A stretch of 64,000 bases of DNA from Arsenicibacter rosenii (GCF_001870735.1 NZ_MORL01000001.1:62001-126000); one strand, 5' to 3'; counted from the stretch's first letter, positions 43,510 to 53,683 are shown. Numbers and translations: made by a program. The notes: generated from the sequence alone by a model not told the origin.

Positions 43510-44697
43510 ATGCGTACTAAAAATACCATTGTTGGCCAGGACTTTTCACCGTTTGCCATGCTTGCTAAACCCGCTGCCGGAACCGGCGAACTGCTTTCTT
43601 CATCAACCGCGCCGCACCGGCTGATCTCGCTCGATGCGATGCGCGGGTTTACCATAGCGGCCATGCTGCTGGTTAATTTTCCCGGCGACGGCGAGCAAGT
43701 GTACCATACGCTGCACCACACCATCTGGAACGGCCTGTCGTTTACCGATCTGGTCGCGCCGTTTTTCCTGTTTATCATTGGCGTGTCTATTGTGTTGGCC
43801 TACGCCGGACGGCTGGAATCCGGGGCGCCGAAAGGAGAAATGTACCGGAAGATCATTATCCGGTCGCTGAAGATTTTTGCGGTAGGAATGTTTCTGAACC
43901 TGCAACCCGACTTTGATTTCAGCACCATCCGCTGGACGGGGACGCTGCACCGGATTGCCATTGTCTTTATGCTGTGTGCGTTCATCTTCCTGAATACCAG
44001 CTGGAAACAGCAAGCCGGGCTGGCTGCCATCTTGCTGGTGGGATACTGGCTGGCGCTCACCCGGATCCCGACGCCGGGTGTCGGGAAAGTAATGCTGGAA
44101 CCCGGCGTCAATCTGGTGGCGTGGTTCGACCGGCTGTATTTGCCCGGTAAAATGTGGCAGGGTACGTGGGACCCCGAGAGTATATTGAGTACGATCCCGT
44201 CGGTTGTTTCGGGGCTTACCGGTATGCTGGCCGGCCGGTTGATGCTAACCCCACTGAATCCGCACGTAAAGGTGAATTACCTCATGACGGCCGGGCTGCT
44301 GTCTGCCGCCACCGGCTATTTCTGGGGACTGATTTTTCCGGTCAATGAAAACCTGTGGACGAGTTCCTTTGTGATGGTGACGTCGGGATTTGCGGCCCTG
44401 GTGCTGGGGGCTACCTATTTCAGCGTCGACCTCATGGGGTATGTACGTGGTACAAAGCCCGGCATTATTTTCGGGGCCAATGCCATTGCCGTTTATGTGA
44501 CCGGCGATTTGCTGGGCGTGATTTTTTACCGGCTGCCGGTGGGCGGTCTGGCCCTGAATCAGCAGTTTCAGCTAACCATGACCACGGCCGGTCTGGAACC
44601 AAAGTTTGTCAGTATGCTTTATGCCCTGCTCTTTGTGTGCCTCAATTTTATACCGGCCTGGTGGCTGTATAAGAAGAAGATTTTTGTTAAGCTGTAG
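43510..44697 (+). CDS. NagX/HGSNAT-like membrane acyltransferase
   Basis: This ~395-residue protein has about ten membrane segments and matches the heparan-alpha-glucosaminide N-acetyltransferase-like (DUF5009/NagX) family. The signature is HRLISLDAMRGFTIAAMLLV, then HHTIWNGLSFTDLVAPFFLF. The His in LHHTIWNG corresponds to the catalytic region in human HGSNAT. NagX genes sit in GlcNAc-use clusters of several phyla. The start is placed at the ATG at 43510, 35 bases from the divergent hexosaminidase start; an ATG at 43558 is an alternative. The position beside GH20 and a NagP-like transporter supports a role with amino sugars, such as acetylation of glucosamine ends. Confidence 0.88.
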   Translation: MRTKNTIVGQDFSPFAMLAKPAAGTGELLSSSTAPHRLISLDAMRGFTIAAMLLVNFPGDGEQVYHTLHHTIWNGLSFTDLVAPFFLFIIGVSIVLAYAGRLESGAPKGEMYRKIIIRSLKIFAVGMFLNLQPDFDFSTIRWTGTLHRIAIVFMLCAFIFLNTSWKQQAGLAAILLVGYWLALTRIPTPGVGKVMLEPGVNLVAWFDRLYLPGKMWQGTWDPESILSTIPSVVSGLTGMLAGRLMLTPLNPHVKVNYLMTAGLLSAATGYFWGLIFPVNENLWTSSFVMVTSGFAALVLGATYFSVDLMGYVRGTKPGIIFGANAIAVYVTGDLLGVIFYRLPVGGLALNQQFQLTMTTAGLEPKFVSMLYALLFVCLNFIPAWWLYKKKIFVKL

Positions 44698-44762
44698 AGG
44701 CTCATGCCAAAAGAGAACCTATGCTGTATGGATTGGATTTTGAGGCGAATGCCGCGTTGTTC

Positions 44763-44786
44763 AGTCATGAAGCATGACTTTTTTTT
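44763..44786 (+). terminator. Intrinsic terminator after the nagX-like gene
   Basis: AGTCATG at 44763-44769 pairs with CATGACT at 44773-44779 around AAG, followed by eight T residues. It ends the plus-strand acyltransferase transcript. The remaining gap to 44954 is AT-rich and should contain the promoter of the giant gene. Confidence 0.8.
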
Positions 44787-44954
44787 AAATAAGTTAACTG
44801 TTGATAGACTTATTTAGATCGTTTAATTAGCTTATTACTAGTTTATTATATCTGTAAGTATTAAAAAACCTATCTGATGTATATATTAATATAGTGTAAT
44901 GTCTGGCATGATTTTGGTAACTATTTGGTTCAAAAAATCCATTATAGTTATCTT

Positions 44955-47900
44955 ATGAGGATATTTTATTTAAATTCTCTCTCAAAAGGAGAAAACTTGC
45001 TTATTCAAAACAAAGGATCAAGGGGAATTTACATTAATAAGTTACTTATTCCGCTTGTGGTATTACTGGTCTTTGGTGCGGAGCAGGCGTTTTCTCAGGT
45101 ATCGGGCCGTGTTTACCGTGAATTTAACATGAACGGGAAAGCAGATGCTGCAGTTTCGAATACGTTTTCAGACAAGGCAGGCAACAACGCCACGTCGATT
45201 CAGACACGGTATGCCGAAGTCGGGATACCCGGAGTAACCATTACCGTTTACGGGGACAATGAACAAATCCTTGGTACGGCTACCACAAACGCAACAGGTA
45301 GCTGGACGGTTACGGTCCCCGGATCGTATACGGCAACCAATGTGATTGTGGAATGTCAGCCACCGGCCAGTCTTGCTTTTTTGCAGACAGGGCCATTTGG
45401 TAATGATAACTCTACGACAGTCGCCAGGGTTGCTAAAACGGCAACGAATGTAAACTTTACGTTCGGACTTGGATCCGAACATGCACAGGACAATCCGGAT
45501 CTGGCTATGGCCTGTTTTGCTTTACCAAACCCATCTGTTGCATCAGGAAGTCCGGGCACGGCCGAACCCATGGTCATCCGGTTCCCGTATAACAGTGGCG
45601 GCCCGCTAACGAACGGCACACGGGCGTCAACGACAGCAGGAAGTACCGGGCTGAATTATTATTCTGCCACAGAATACCCGGGGTCACCGTCAAAACAAGT
45701 GTTAACAACATTCGGGCAGACGGGAACGGTATATGGTGTTACGTATGATAAGCGGCGCAACCGCTTGTTTACCAGTGCCTTTGAGCGGGCTTATACGGGT
45801 ATTGGGGCGGCCGGAGCCGGTGGTGAGGGCAGAATTTATGTGACGACCCTGGCTGCCAGCGGGTCGGCCGTATCAACGACTACCTGGCTGGATCTGGAAA
45901 GTGCCCTGTCGGCAAATGTCGCCGGCATTGATCCGGCCATTACAGGGGGGCTAAACTTTGTGTCCTCAAACGTTACGGTATCGTATTTTGAACACAATAA
46001 AATAGGTCATATCAGTCTCGGAGACCTTGAAATGTCGCCGGACGGGAAAACGGTTTATGTTGTCAATCTCTATTCTAAAGAGATTTATGGTATCCCGCTC
46101 AATGCCGACGGGACACCTAATACGGCGGGAATCAAAACATTTACCCCACCGAGTCCGTGTGCGTCGGGGAGTTTTAGTACTGATCCGGCCAGCCCGGCCG
46201 GTACACGGCCGTATAATGCCCTGCTCGGACTGGGCGTTCATCCGGAAACGGGCAGGGTATACTGTACAGTAACCTGTACAGGCCCAAGTTCGGCCAGTAT
46301 GTCCGGAACTGTGTATTCATTTGATCCGGGGGCGGCAACACCTGCCTTTACGAACGAGCTACAGATTCCGCTGAATTTTACCTTTCAGACGGGTGACGAC
46401 GGAACGGAGGGCAGTTACGCGAATGCGACAAATGACGCATGGACCACAATGGGGAACAACACCGTTGTGACAAATAACTATTCAGACCATACCTGGATGG
46501 CCGATATTGCGTTCGATATTGAACCCGACGGCACCACTTTTATGATTGTCGGTGGCCGGAACCGGTTTATGGATGCTACATCCGGAAGCCGCATTACGCA
46601 TGGGCAAGGTCTCTGGCTGGCGGCACAGGACGGCAGCAGCTGGGTATTGGAAAATAATGGTGTTGCCGGTGACCGGACAACGGCAAATACCTTAACGCTT
46701 CCGTGGTTTTCTGTTCGAAACGGAAACGGCGTATTTTTTAACACAAATGGTTCGGAAGGTGCTGATGGCACAGGAAATATAGCGGCCATTCCCGGATTTA
46801 CGGAAGTAGCGCTTGCCGGGGTAGATAATATAAAATCAGCCGGGAACAGTGGTATTACCTTTATGAAGCGGAGCGATGGTACCCGTACGCGTGATATCCT
46901 GCTCTTAGGAAGCCTCACGAACGGTGGTACAGCGCCAAGAGGCGAGGTGTACAAAGCAAACCTTTGGGGCGAAGTAGAAGCCCTGCTGGAACCGGCACCG
47001 CTTGAAATCGGAAATTACGTATTTGAAGACGTAAACAAAAACGGCATTCAGGATCCATCCGATCTGCCATTGGCCGGCGTAACCGTGAGCCTGATCAAAG
47101 ATACCAATAACGATGGTTTGCCGAATGAGACCGCCATTGCGTCGACCACTACCAATGCCAGCGGGCAGTATTATTTTGACCGGACAGATGGCCTTGATTT
47201 CGAGACACAATACATTGTTGTTGTTAACAAAACAACTGACTTTTCGACGGGGGTTCTGAAAAACAAGCAGGCAACAACGGCCGATGTAAGCAGTAATTCG
47301 AAAGACTCACGAGACTCTGATGGCAAGGTAATCAGCGGAGGAACGGGGGTTTATGCCGTTGTGGTCACCGGTATTCCGGGCGAAAACAACCACAAGATCG
47401 ACTTTGGCTTTATTACCGATATTGCGGCCATCACCGTAACGTCGACAAATGTATGTTCCGGTGGAACCGCGTTGCTGAATGCCACGGGTTGTTCCGGAAC
47501 CGTAACCTGGTCTGACGGTACCACGGGCAATACCCTGACGACACCGGCCCTGACGCAACTGACAACCTATACCGCGACCTGTACAACCGCAGGCGGTTCA
47601 ACAACGTATGCTGTCGGAGCCGTCAGCGTTTCGCCGTTACCGGTTATTACCATTCAGGCGAGCGCTACCAACGTAAACGTAAACACACCGGTAAGCCTGA
47701 CCGCTTCGGGATGCGCCGGCGGTACGCTGCAATGGTCGACCGGCTCTTCGTTATCCGTTATCAGTGTAACACCCACAAATCCGTCCAATGTGTATTCGGC
47801 AACCTGTATTACGGGTCAGGGATGTAAGGGGTCTGTATCTGTCACTATCACTACCGGTCCTCCGGCAGTGATTGGGGTTAACGCGGCTACAATTTGCTAC

Positions 47901-50102
47901 GGTACTACGGCTACGTTGAGCAGTACCGGTTGTTTAGGGGCGATAATATGGTCAACGGGCGCAACAACGTCATCCATAACGACACCGGCGCTGACGCAGA
48001 CGACCAGTTATACCGCTACGTGTACAACCTCAACCTCGTCAACCTCGGTAGTGGCGACCGTAACGGTGATGCCGCAGCCGGTGCTGAGCCTGCAGGCGAG
48101 TTCAACGAATGTGACGGTGGGTACGCCGGTGAGCCTGTCGGCGATTGGTTGTGTGGGCACGGTGGCCTGGTCAACGGGTGGCAGCGGTAGCACAATCAGT
48201 GTGACGCCGACGCAGCCGATGCAGACGTATTCGGCGACCTGTACGACAGGGCCGGGCTGTACGACCACGGCGTCAATCATCGTGAATTCTATGACACCGG
48301 ACGTTGTTCCTGACCTATTGACGGTGTGCTCCGGCAGCAGTGCGACGCTGACGGCTTCGGGCTGCAACAACGGGACGGTAACGTGGTCGAACGGTACGAC
48401 GGGTAACAGCCTGATCACGCCGAACCTGACGCAGACAACGAGCTACACGGCGACCTGTACGACTCAGGCGGGTTCGGCTACGTTGTCGGTCAGCACGGTA
48501 GCGGTGTTGCCGCCGGTGAGTTTAACCGTTAGCCGTACGTCCTTATCAGGCGCAACATCCGTTACGGTGTCAGCGCGTGGATGTTCAAACGGAACATTAA
48601 CGTGGTCAACCGGATCGGCAGATAATGGAAAAACAAGTATTATCGTTCCGGCCAACGTAAATAGCCCATACACCGTTACCTGTGTCAGCGGTCCCGGGTG
48701 TGTGGCAACCGGACGGATTTTTGTCGGTAGCGGCAGTGGCGGGACAAACGAATTTACCGTAAACGATGCCTTGATTTGTTCCGGTCAGAGTGCCACTCTG
48801 ATTACCACGGCATGCGCCGGTACCGTCAGCTGGTTAGGAAGTGGCATCGCCGGGCAGACTACAAGCAGTGTGATCGTAAATCCAGCGCAGACAACAGCCT
48901 ATACGGCCATTTGTACGAATGGCAGTACTGCACTCGAAGCCGAAGCGCTGGTTACTGTAACATCGGCGCCAGGCCTGACCTTAGCGGCATCCTCATTAAC
49001 CGTACTAACAGGCCAGTCCGTTACGCTGACTGTAGCAGGCTGTCAGAGCGGAACCCTGAACTGGTCGACCGGTTCAGTTGATGACGGTAAAACCAGTATT
49101 GTTATCAGTCCGACAGCGACAACCGCTTATTCCGTAACCTGTATTGCCGGGCCACAGTGTGTGGGCACCGCACCGATTACGATAACAGTAGGTCAGCAAC
49201 TGGTACCGCAGCTGAACCTGAAAAAGCTGGTGAGTAAGAGCAAAGGGCAAATCGGTGATGTGGTGAGCTATACCGTAATTCTGTACAATACCGGTAGTGG
49301 TCAGGCAACAAATACGGTTGTACGTGACTCAATATCAACGGGAGCAGTGATTATACCATCATCCGTTAGTGCCACTGTCGGAACGTTCGGATTGGGCACA
49401 CCGGTGAGCAGCTGGTCAGTTGCCACTTTACCGGCGAATGCTACGGCAACACTGACATTCTCGGCCAGTCTGACAACGGAAGGAATTGCCTACAATACGG
49501 CTAAGATTCCGGGCATCACGGAAACGGTCTGTACCAGCGTTCCGTATAAAGTCTGCAAAGGCAGTACTTTTTCATTCGAGCTGGAAGCTCCGGCGGGCTT
49601 TACGAGCTATCAATGGCTGAAAAACGGTATTCAGGTGTATTCGGGTCCGCTGAACAGCTTTACGGCTACCGAAACCGGGGAATATGCCGTTACGGTCGAC
49701 AATGTTCCGGGGTTATGTCCGGGTGGTTCATGCTGCCCGGTGATTATCGAAGCCGATAGCATTCCGGTATATACGGCTCAGGCAAAAGCACCAACCTGTA
49801 TCGCCAATCAGCCGAATAGCGATGGCACGATTACGTTGTTTGGGCTTGGCTCAAATCCGGCCTCATACAGTTTTGCCATTTCGCAAGGTACGAGTTTTAC
49901 CGCAACGAACCCGGTGGTTCAGGCTGTACCGGCCAATGGTGTCATTGCCACGAATCTGGCCGGTGACCGGCCATATGTCGTACGGGTATATAATGCACCT
50001 GGTTGTTTCAGGGATGTACGGGTAGACCTGGTGAATAATTGCCAGTGTCCGGCAGAGATTTGTGTACCGGTAACCATCCGGAAAACAAAGAGCCGGTTAT
50101 AA
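44955..50102 (+). CDS. Giant secreted multi-domain surface protein
   Basis: This ~1,715-residue protein starts best at the ATG at 44955; a TTG at 44925 is also open. The signal core LLIPLVVLLVFGAEQAFSQ follows a long n-region. Domains in order are: an SdrD-B/Cna-B-like domain (about 50-170, VSGRVYREFNMNGKAD), a beta-propeller-like region (about 185-675, LEMSPDGKTVYVVNLYSKEI), a second SdrD-B domain (about 680-820, IGNYVFEDVNKNGIQDPSD), eight alternating Ig-like modules (about 823-1411), a DUF11 domain (about 1417-1535) and two further Ig-like domains. It ends CVPVTIRKTKSRL and has no standard sorting tail. It is monocistronic between terminators. A surface or matrix adhesin is likely. Confidence 0.85.
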   Translation: MRIFYLNSLSKGENLLIQNKGSRGIYINKLLIPLVVLLVFGAEQAFSQVSGRVYREFNMNGKADAAVSNTFSDKAGNNATSIQTRYAEVGIPGVTITVYGDNEQILGTATTNATGSWTVTVPGSYTATNVIVECQPPASLAFLQTGPFGNDNSTTVARVAKTATNVNFTFGLGSEHAQDNPDLAMACFALPNPSVASGSPGTAEPMVIRFPYNSGGPLTNGTRASTTAGSTGLNYYSATEYPGSPSKQVLTTFGQTGTVYGVTYDKRRNRLFTSAFERAYTGIGAAGAGGEGRIYVTTLAASGSAVSTTTWLDLESALSANVAGIDPAITGGLNFVSSNVTVSYFEHNKIGHISLGDLEMSPDGKTVYVVNLYSKEIYGIPLNADGTPNTAGIKTFTPPSPCASGSFSTDPASPAGTRPYNALLGLGVHPETGRVYCTVTCTGPSSASMSGTVYSFDPGAATPAFTNELQIPLNFTFQTGDDGTEGSYANATNDAWTTMGNNTVVTNNYSDHTWMADIAFDIEPDGTTFMIVGGRNRFMDATSGSRITHGQGLWLAAQDGSSWVLENNGVAGDRTTANTLTLPWFSVRNGNGVFFNTNGSEGADGTGNIAAIPGFTEVALAGVDNIKSAGNSGITFMKRSDGTRTRDILLLGSLTNGGTAPRGEVYKANLWGEVEALLEPAPLEIGNYVFEDVNKNGIQDPSDLPLAGVTVSLIKDTNNDGLPNETAIASTTTNASGQYYFDRTDGLDFETQYIVVVNKTTDFSTGVLKNKQATTADVSSNSKDSRDSDGKVISGGTGVYAVVVTGIPGENNHKIDFGFITDIAAITVTSTNVCSGGTALLNATGCSGTVTWSDGTTGNTLTTPALTQLTTYTATCTTAGGSTTYAVGAVSVSPLPVITIQASATNVNVNTPVSLTASGCAGGTLQWSTGSSLSVISVTPTNPSNVYSATCITGQGCKGSVSVTITTGPPAVIGVNAATICYGTTATLSSTGCLGAIIWSTGATTSSITTPALTQTTSYTATCTTSTSSTSVVATVTVMPQPVLSLQASSTNVTVGTPVSLSAIGCVGTVAWSTGGSGSTISVTPTQPMQTYSATCTTGPGCTTTASIIVNSMTPDVVPDLLTVCSGSSATLTASGCNNGTVTWSNGTTGNSLITPNLTQTTSYTATCTTQAGSATLSVSTVAVLPPVSLTVSRTSLSGATSVTVSARGCSNGTLTWSTGSADNGKTSIIVPANVNSPYTVTCVSGPGCVATGRIFVGSGSGGTNEFTVNDALICSGQSATLITTACAGTVSWLGSGIAGQTTSSVIVNPAQTTAYTAICTNGSTALEAEALVTVTSAPGLTLAASSLTVLTGQSVTLTVAGCQSGTLNWSTGSVDDGKTSIVISPTATTAYSVTCIAGPQCVGTAPITITVGQQLVPQLNLKKLVSKSKGQIGDVVSYTVILYNTGSGQATNTVVRDSISTGAVIIPSSVSATVGTFGLGTPVSSWSVATLPANATATLTFSASLTTEGIAYNTAKIPGITETVCTSVPYKVCKGSTFSFELEAPAGFTSYQWLKNGIQVYSGPLNSFTATETGEYAVTVDNVPGLCPGGSCCPVIIEADSIPVYTAQAKAPTCIANQPNSDGTITLFGLGSNPASYSFAISQGTSFTATNPVVQAVPANGVIATNLAGDRPYVVRVYNAPGCFRDVRVDLVNNCQCPAEICVPVTIRKTKSRL
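47425..49190 (+). repeat. Eight alternating Ig-like modules (A-B type)
   Basis: Eight modules of about 70-75 residues alternate between two types. Type A has TVTWSNGTTGNSL and LTQTTSYTATCTT. Type B has SSTNVTVGTPVSLSAIGC, WSTGS and YSATCTTGPGC. Each module has paired Cys residues that could form a disulfide, one in the GC motif and one in the TC motif. The A-B pair is thus the repeated unit, four times over. Confidence 0.75.
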
Positions 50103-50129
50103 GGAAAATAAGATAGCAAGTATACGTTT

Positions 50130-50165
50130 ACACCCCGGATTAAATTAGTCCGGGGTGTTTTTGTT
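50130..50165. terminator. Bidirectional intrinsic terminator
   Basis: A perfect 10-bp stem pairs 50130-50139 with 50149-50158 and is followed by T residues. It separates the giant gene from the convergent PHP/PI-PLC gene. Confidence 0.8.
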
Positions 50166-50174
50166 GGTCTGATT

Positions 50175-52076
50175 TCACTTTTCCAGAAACTCCTTCAGCA
50201 AATCCAGCTGGTCGGTGTTCAGTAAATCCACACCGGCCTCGCGCAGCTTAACCCACACGGCAGGGTTTTCCGGAGTGGCCCAGAGCCGGAGTTTTTTGCC
50301 TTCCTTGTGGGTTTGGTCTGCCAGTTGTTTCAGCTTCATGAACTCGTCGGCAGGCATATCGCCCTGGCCCCGCCACCGGACCTGATTCGGGTACGAGTCA
50401 CTGATCACCGGCATCAGCGCCGGTTTAAATCCTTTGCCCAGATCACCGGGACGGCCGTCGATGGTCAGAAACTGATTCCGCGCCTTTTTCATGGTCTCAA
50501 CCGGCCGGTTGCCCGACAGGATTACCGTGGTATGACTTTGCTGCAACAGCGTTTTATAGGGTTTCAGCGCTTTTTCGATTGCCTGGTACGTGGCTTCTGC
50601 TTCGGTTTTTGCATCGATCCATAGGTAGAAAGGGCCGCTGTAGCCCGCGAAAACCTGGCCCTGTACTTGCTTAATCCGGTCGGAGAGGGGTTTTAGATAC
50701 AGGTTGTCCAGCGTTCTGGCCGGGTTGGTAAATGCGGGGCGGTCGTGGGCTACATAGAGCGTATCATGGATCAGATATACATCGGCTTCAACGCTGGTAA
50801 AGCCGTGCTCCAGCGCATCAAACAACGGCCGGTATTGCTCATAATCGTTATGCGAATGTGCTTGCGGCAGTGGTTTCACACCGGCAACCGGCTTCGGATA
50901 AACGGGCCGGAATACCGGTTGGGTCCAGGCCGTTTCGACGTCACCCGGGGCATACGGGTTAAACTTCGGCGTATCGGAGCTGATTTTGGCCCGGACAAAC
51001 CAGACATCATCGGGCAGGGTATAGGCCGCCGTTGTGTCGGTCACTTCCCGCAGGATTTCCACCTGCTCTTTGCCTTTCCGGAGGCCAATAAACTGAATGG
51101 TATAGCTGGTTTTCGGGTTTGCCTTCACCCGTACGAACAGCGCTTGCCCTTGCTGCGGCAGTTGCTTTAGTTCGACGCCGGTTGTAGCATAAAACCGGCC
51201 GGCCTCCATGGCTTCGATCAGGGCTTTGGGCGATAAATCCGGCGCGTTGACCATCACCCAGCCACGGCCGGAATTACTGTACGCCGGACCAAACAGCGAA
51301 TAATTATGGCTGTCGTCGGTGGCCAGACCAAACATGGGCGGCTGGCCGTTCAGGAGGAACCGCGCGTTGATTTTGTCCCACATCGTTTCGGTTCCTTCGC
51401 GGGTAGCATCGCCGTAATTGTTGACCAGCGGATGCCCGTTGAACACCTCAAAAAAGCGTTCGTGTTTGAGCTGCATCAGGTCATTGGCCGTAATGGCATA
51501 GTAAAAATTCGGGTGGTTGATGTGGGTAAACATCGGCTGACCGGTGAGGCGGCGCTGGGCCACAACGAGGTCAATGTTGTTCTGCATCACCTCCGCCACA
51601 CTGTTGCCCGGCAGTGGCCGGATCAGGTTCTGTATGTTGGTTACGTTGATATGAATCGGTTTGCCCTGATAGCCCGTCGACATCTCCTCACTTTTCAGGA
51701 TCAGAAATTTGCCGGATTCCTCGAAGTGCCCCCGATAGTCGCTGAGGTTTTTGAGGCGGACTTTCAGCGTATCGTTCGCGCCTTTGCGGTAGGTAACCCA
51801 ATCGGGGCCGAATGTCTGTAGGTAGCGCTCAAACACCAGCCGGCGGTCTTTCTGGTGCGGGACGGTAACCCACTTTTCACCTTCCTGAATGGTGTTATGA
51901 TCCGACAGCCCGACAAACTGATAGCCGTTGGCTTTGTACCAGTTCATGATCATTTCGGGGTATTCGTCGCCGTCGCTCCAGAGCGAGTGCGTGTGCAAAT
52001 TTCCTTTGTACCAGTGTTGGGCCAGCAGGGCGGGGGAGGCGCCAAGCAGGCACAGTAAAGTCAGGATCTGTTTCAT
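50175..52076 (-). CDS. PHP domain fused to PI-PLC/GDPD-like domain, secreted
   Basis: This 633-residue protein starts at the ATG at 52076, which gives a signal peptide (LLGASPALLAQ); an ATG 17 codons upstream is less likely. Residues 21-390 hold a PHP-type metal-dependent phosphoesterase: GNLHTHSLWSDGDEYP (His28, His30), VGLSDHNTI, MFTHINHPNF and ATDDSHNY. The second half (about 400-633) is a PI-PLC/GDPD-superfamily TIM barrel: QAHSHNDYEQYRPLFDALEH, SVEADVYLIHDTLYVAHD, YLWIDAKTEA and LLNTDQLDLL. The two domains suggest hydrolysis of two bonds in one phosphodiester substrate. It follows a SusC-SusD pair on the same strand, 116 bases after susD, with a terminator in the gap. Confidence 0.88.
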   Translation of the reverse strand: MKQILTLLCLLGASPALLAQHWYKGNLHTHSLWSDGDEYPEMIMNWYKANGYQFVGLSDHNTIQEGEKWVTVPHQKDRRLVFERYLQTFGPDWVTYRKGANDTLKVRLKNLSDYRGHFEESGKFLILKSEEMSTGYQGKPIHINVTNIQNLIRPLPGNSVAEVMQNNIDLVVAQRRLTGQPMFTHINHPNFYYAITANDLMQLKHERFFEVFNGHPLVNNYGDATREGTETMWDKINARFLLNGQPPMFGLATDDSHNYSLFGPAYSNSGRGWVMVNAPDLSPKALIEAMEAGRFYATTGVELKQLPQQGQALFVRVKANPKTSYTIQFIGLRKGKEQVEILREVTDTTAAYTLPDDVWFVRAKISSDTPKFNPYAPGDVETAWTQPVFRPVYPKPVAGVKPLPQAHSHNDYEQYRPLFDALEHGFTSVEADVYLIHDTLYVAHDRPAFTNPARTLDNLYLKPLSDRIKQVQGQVFAGYSGPFYLWIDAKTEAEATYQAIEKALKPYKTLLQQSHTTVILSGNRPVETMKKARNQFLTIDGRPGDLGKGFKPALMPVISDSYPNQVRWRGQGDMPADEFMKLKQLADQTHKEGKKLRLWATPENPAVWVKLREAGVDLLNTDQLDLLKEFLEK

Positions 52077-52138
52077 ATGCGTCTGTTCATGGTCAAAAGC
52101 GGGGGGCTTCCCCTCTTTACTGACCATACGACGGCCAT

Positions 52139-52169
52139 AAAAAAAGGGACCTCTTTCGAAGTCCCTTTT
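52139..52169 (-). terminator. Intrinsic terminator after susD 4
   Basis: A perfect 9-bp stem pairs 52142-52150 with 52161-52169. Read on the minus strand it ends in seven T residues (plus-strand A run 52139-52145). It sits 24 bases after the susD stop and would reduce read-through into the PHP/PI-PLC gene. Confidence 0.8.
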
Positions 52170-52192
52170 AACTATTTGATAAAACCGGCAGC

Positions 52193-53683
52193 TTACTGCG
52201 GGTTTTGTGTAACTAACCCGTTTGTATTCCGGATTTCGTCGTTCGGCAGCAGGAATTGCCAGCGCTTATCACCGGCAGGTACATCCATGACGCCGTTAGT
52301 AAACGTAGCGCTGTGGTTACCGCCATTCCGGTTCAGGGCGCTGTTGGTACGCTTCAGGTCATAGAACCGGAAGCCTTCACCCCAAAGTTCTACCCGGCGC
52401 TGGATCATGATCTCGTCGATCAGGGCCTGACCTGTGTTGGCCGACTTTTTGTACTGCGGATCGCGGTTAGCAGCCAACGTGTACAGAGCATCCTGCGCAC
52501 CGGCGTTATTGCCTGAACGCGCTAAGGCTTCCGCTTCGATCAGGTACATTTCAGCTGCACGCATGTACGGTACATCCCCGATTGACAGGTTCACGTCGGC
52601 CACCCGGAATTTCTTCGGATGGTACGGATAACGCTGGAACGTTGAGGCCGGCAGCGGGAATTCAGCGGTATTCTTTCCGGTCGGATCCCACAGTTTCTTA
52701 CGGACGTCAGTCGTTGAAATCTGGTTGTATAGCACCGAGTACATCACCTTCGGCGTCGAACGGATCGCTGTTGAGCTATAGTTGTTCGACATGTAGGCGA
52801 AGAACGAATAGAAGTAGTTGGTCTGATCGGCCACAATGCGCGACGACCACATCCATTCCTTATTCGTGTAGTTGTTGAAACCGCCGAGGTATTCATCATT
52901 GGTCATCAGGGTATAGCCGGTACGGGCTTCTTTCGCCAGTGTTGCTGCCGTTGCGTAATCCTGTTGGGTCAGGGCTACACGAGCCTTGATGCCTTTGGCA
53001 ACGCTGATATCAAAGTGCGATTTGTCCAGACGGGTATAACCTGTAAAGAAAGAAATCGCGTCTGTCAGGTCTTTGTTGATCTGCGTATAGACTTCAGCAA
53101 CCGTGTTCCGTGCTTTGGCATTGGTTGTCGGTTCCAGAATAAGCGGAACGGCTAAACCGCTGTTAGCAGCTCCGGCCGCAAAACGCTCTCCGTATAACTG
53201 AACCATCTGGAAGTACGCCCAGCCACGGTACGTCAACGCTTCGGCCTTGATGGCTTTTTTGTCAGCCTCCGGACCGGCAGCGTTATCGATGTTCGCAAGG
53301 ATCATGTTGGCATTGCCAATGATCATGTAATAGAACGTGTAATTATAGTACGCGCTGGAACTGTTCGGGTCGCGGTGAGCAATCCACTGGTAATCATTGC
53401 GTAGCCATGTGTTCGATACGTTCGGGAAAACAAGGTCTTCACCGAGTATATCCATGTACAGCATGTTCCCTGACTGGCCACCCTGTGCCTGTACCGAGAA
53501 AATCTGTGAGTACATGATCCGGTGGATACCGTTCAGGGCTGCCCAGGCATTCTTCGTAGTACTGAAGGCATCCGCTGTCGCAACCTGATCCGTTGGTTTT
53601 GTTTCCAGGTAATCCTTTTCACAGGCGGTCAGGGACATGACAGCCAACAGGCCGACAACCCCTTTCTTTAATATATTTTTCAT
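52193..53683 (-). CDS. SusD/RagB outer-membrane lipoprotein (pair 4)
   Basis: This 496-residue protein belongs to the classical RagB/SusD type, unlike the SusD-like_2 type of pairs 1-3. The lipobox is SLTAC with Cys21 followed by EKDYLE, a surface-export-like start. Motifs include KPTDQVATADAFSTTKNAWA, AEALTYRGWAYFQMVQLYGE, PLILEPTTNAKARNTVAEVY, MRAAEMYLIEAEALARSG and IDEIMIQRRVELWGEGFRFY, then DLKRTNSALNR. It binds the substrate outside the cell for the SusC at 53,714, whose gene ends 30 bases upstream. A terminator follows it. Confidence 0.96.
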   Translation of the reverse strand: MKNILKKGVVGLLAVMSLTACEKDYLETKPTDQVATADAFSTTKNAWAALNGIHRIMYSQIFSVQAQGGQSGNMLYMDILGEDLVFPNVSNTWLRNDYQWIAHRDPNSSSAYYNYTFYYMIIGNANMILANIDNAAGPEADKKAIKAEALTYRGWAYFQMVQLYGERFAAGAANSGLAVPLILEPTTNAKARNTVAEVYTQINKDLTDAISFFTGYTRLDKSHFDISVAKGIKARVALTQQDYATAATLAKEARTGYTLMTNDEYLGGFNNYTNKEWMWSSRIVADQTNYFYSFFAYMSNNYSSTAIRSTPKVMYSVLYNQISTTDVRKKLWDPTGKNTAEFPLPASTFQRYPYHPKKFRVADVNLSIGDVPYMRAAEMYLIEAEALARSGNNAGAQDALYTLAANRDPQYKKSANTGQALIDEIMIQRRVELWGEGFRFYDLKRTNSALNRNGGNHSATFTNGVMDVPAGDKRWQFLLPNDEIRNTNGLVTQNPQ

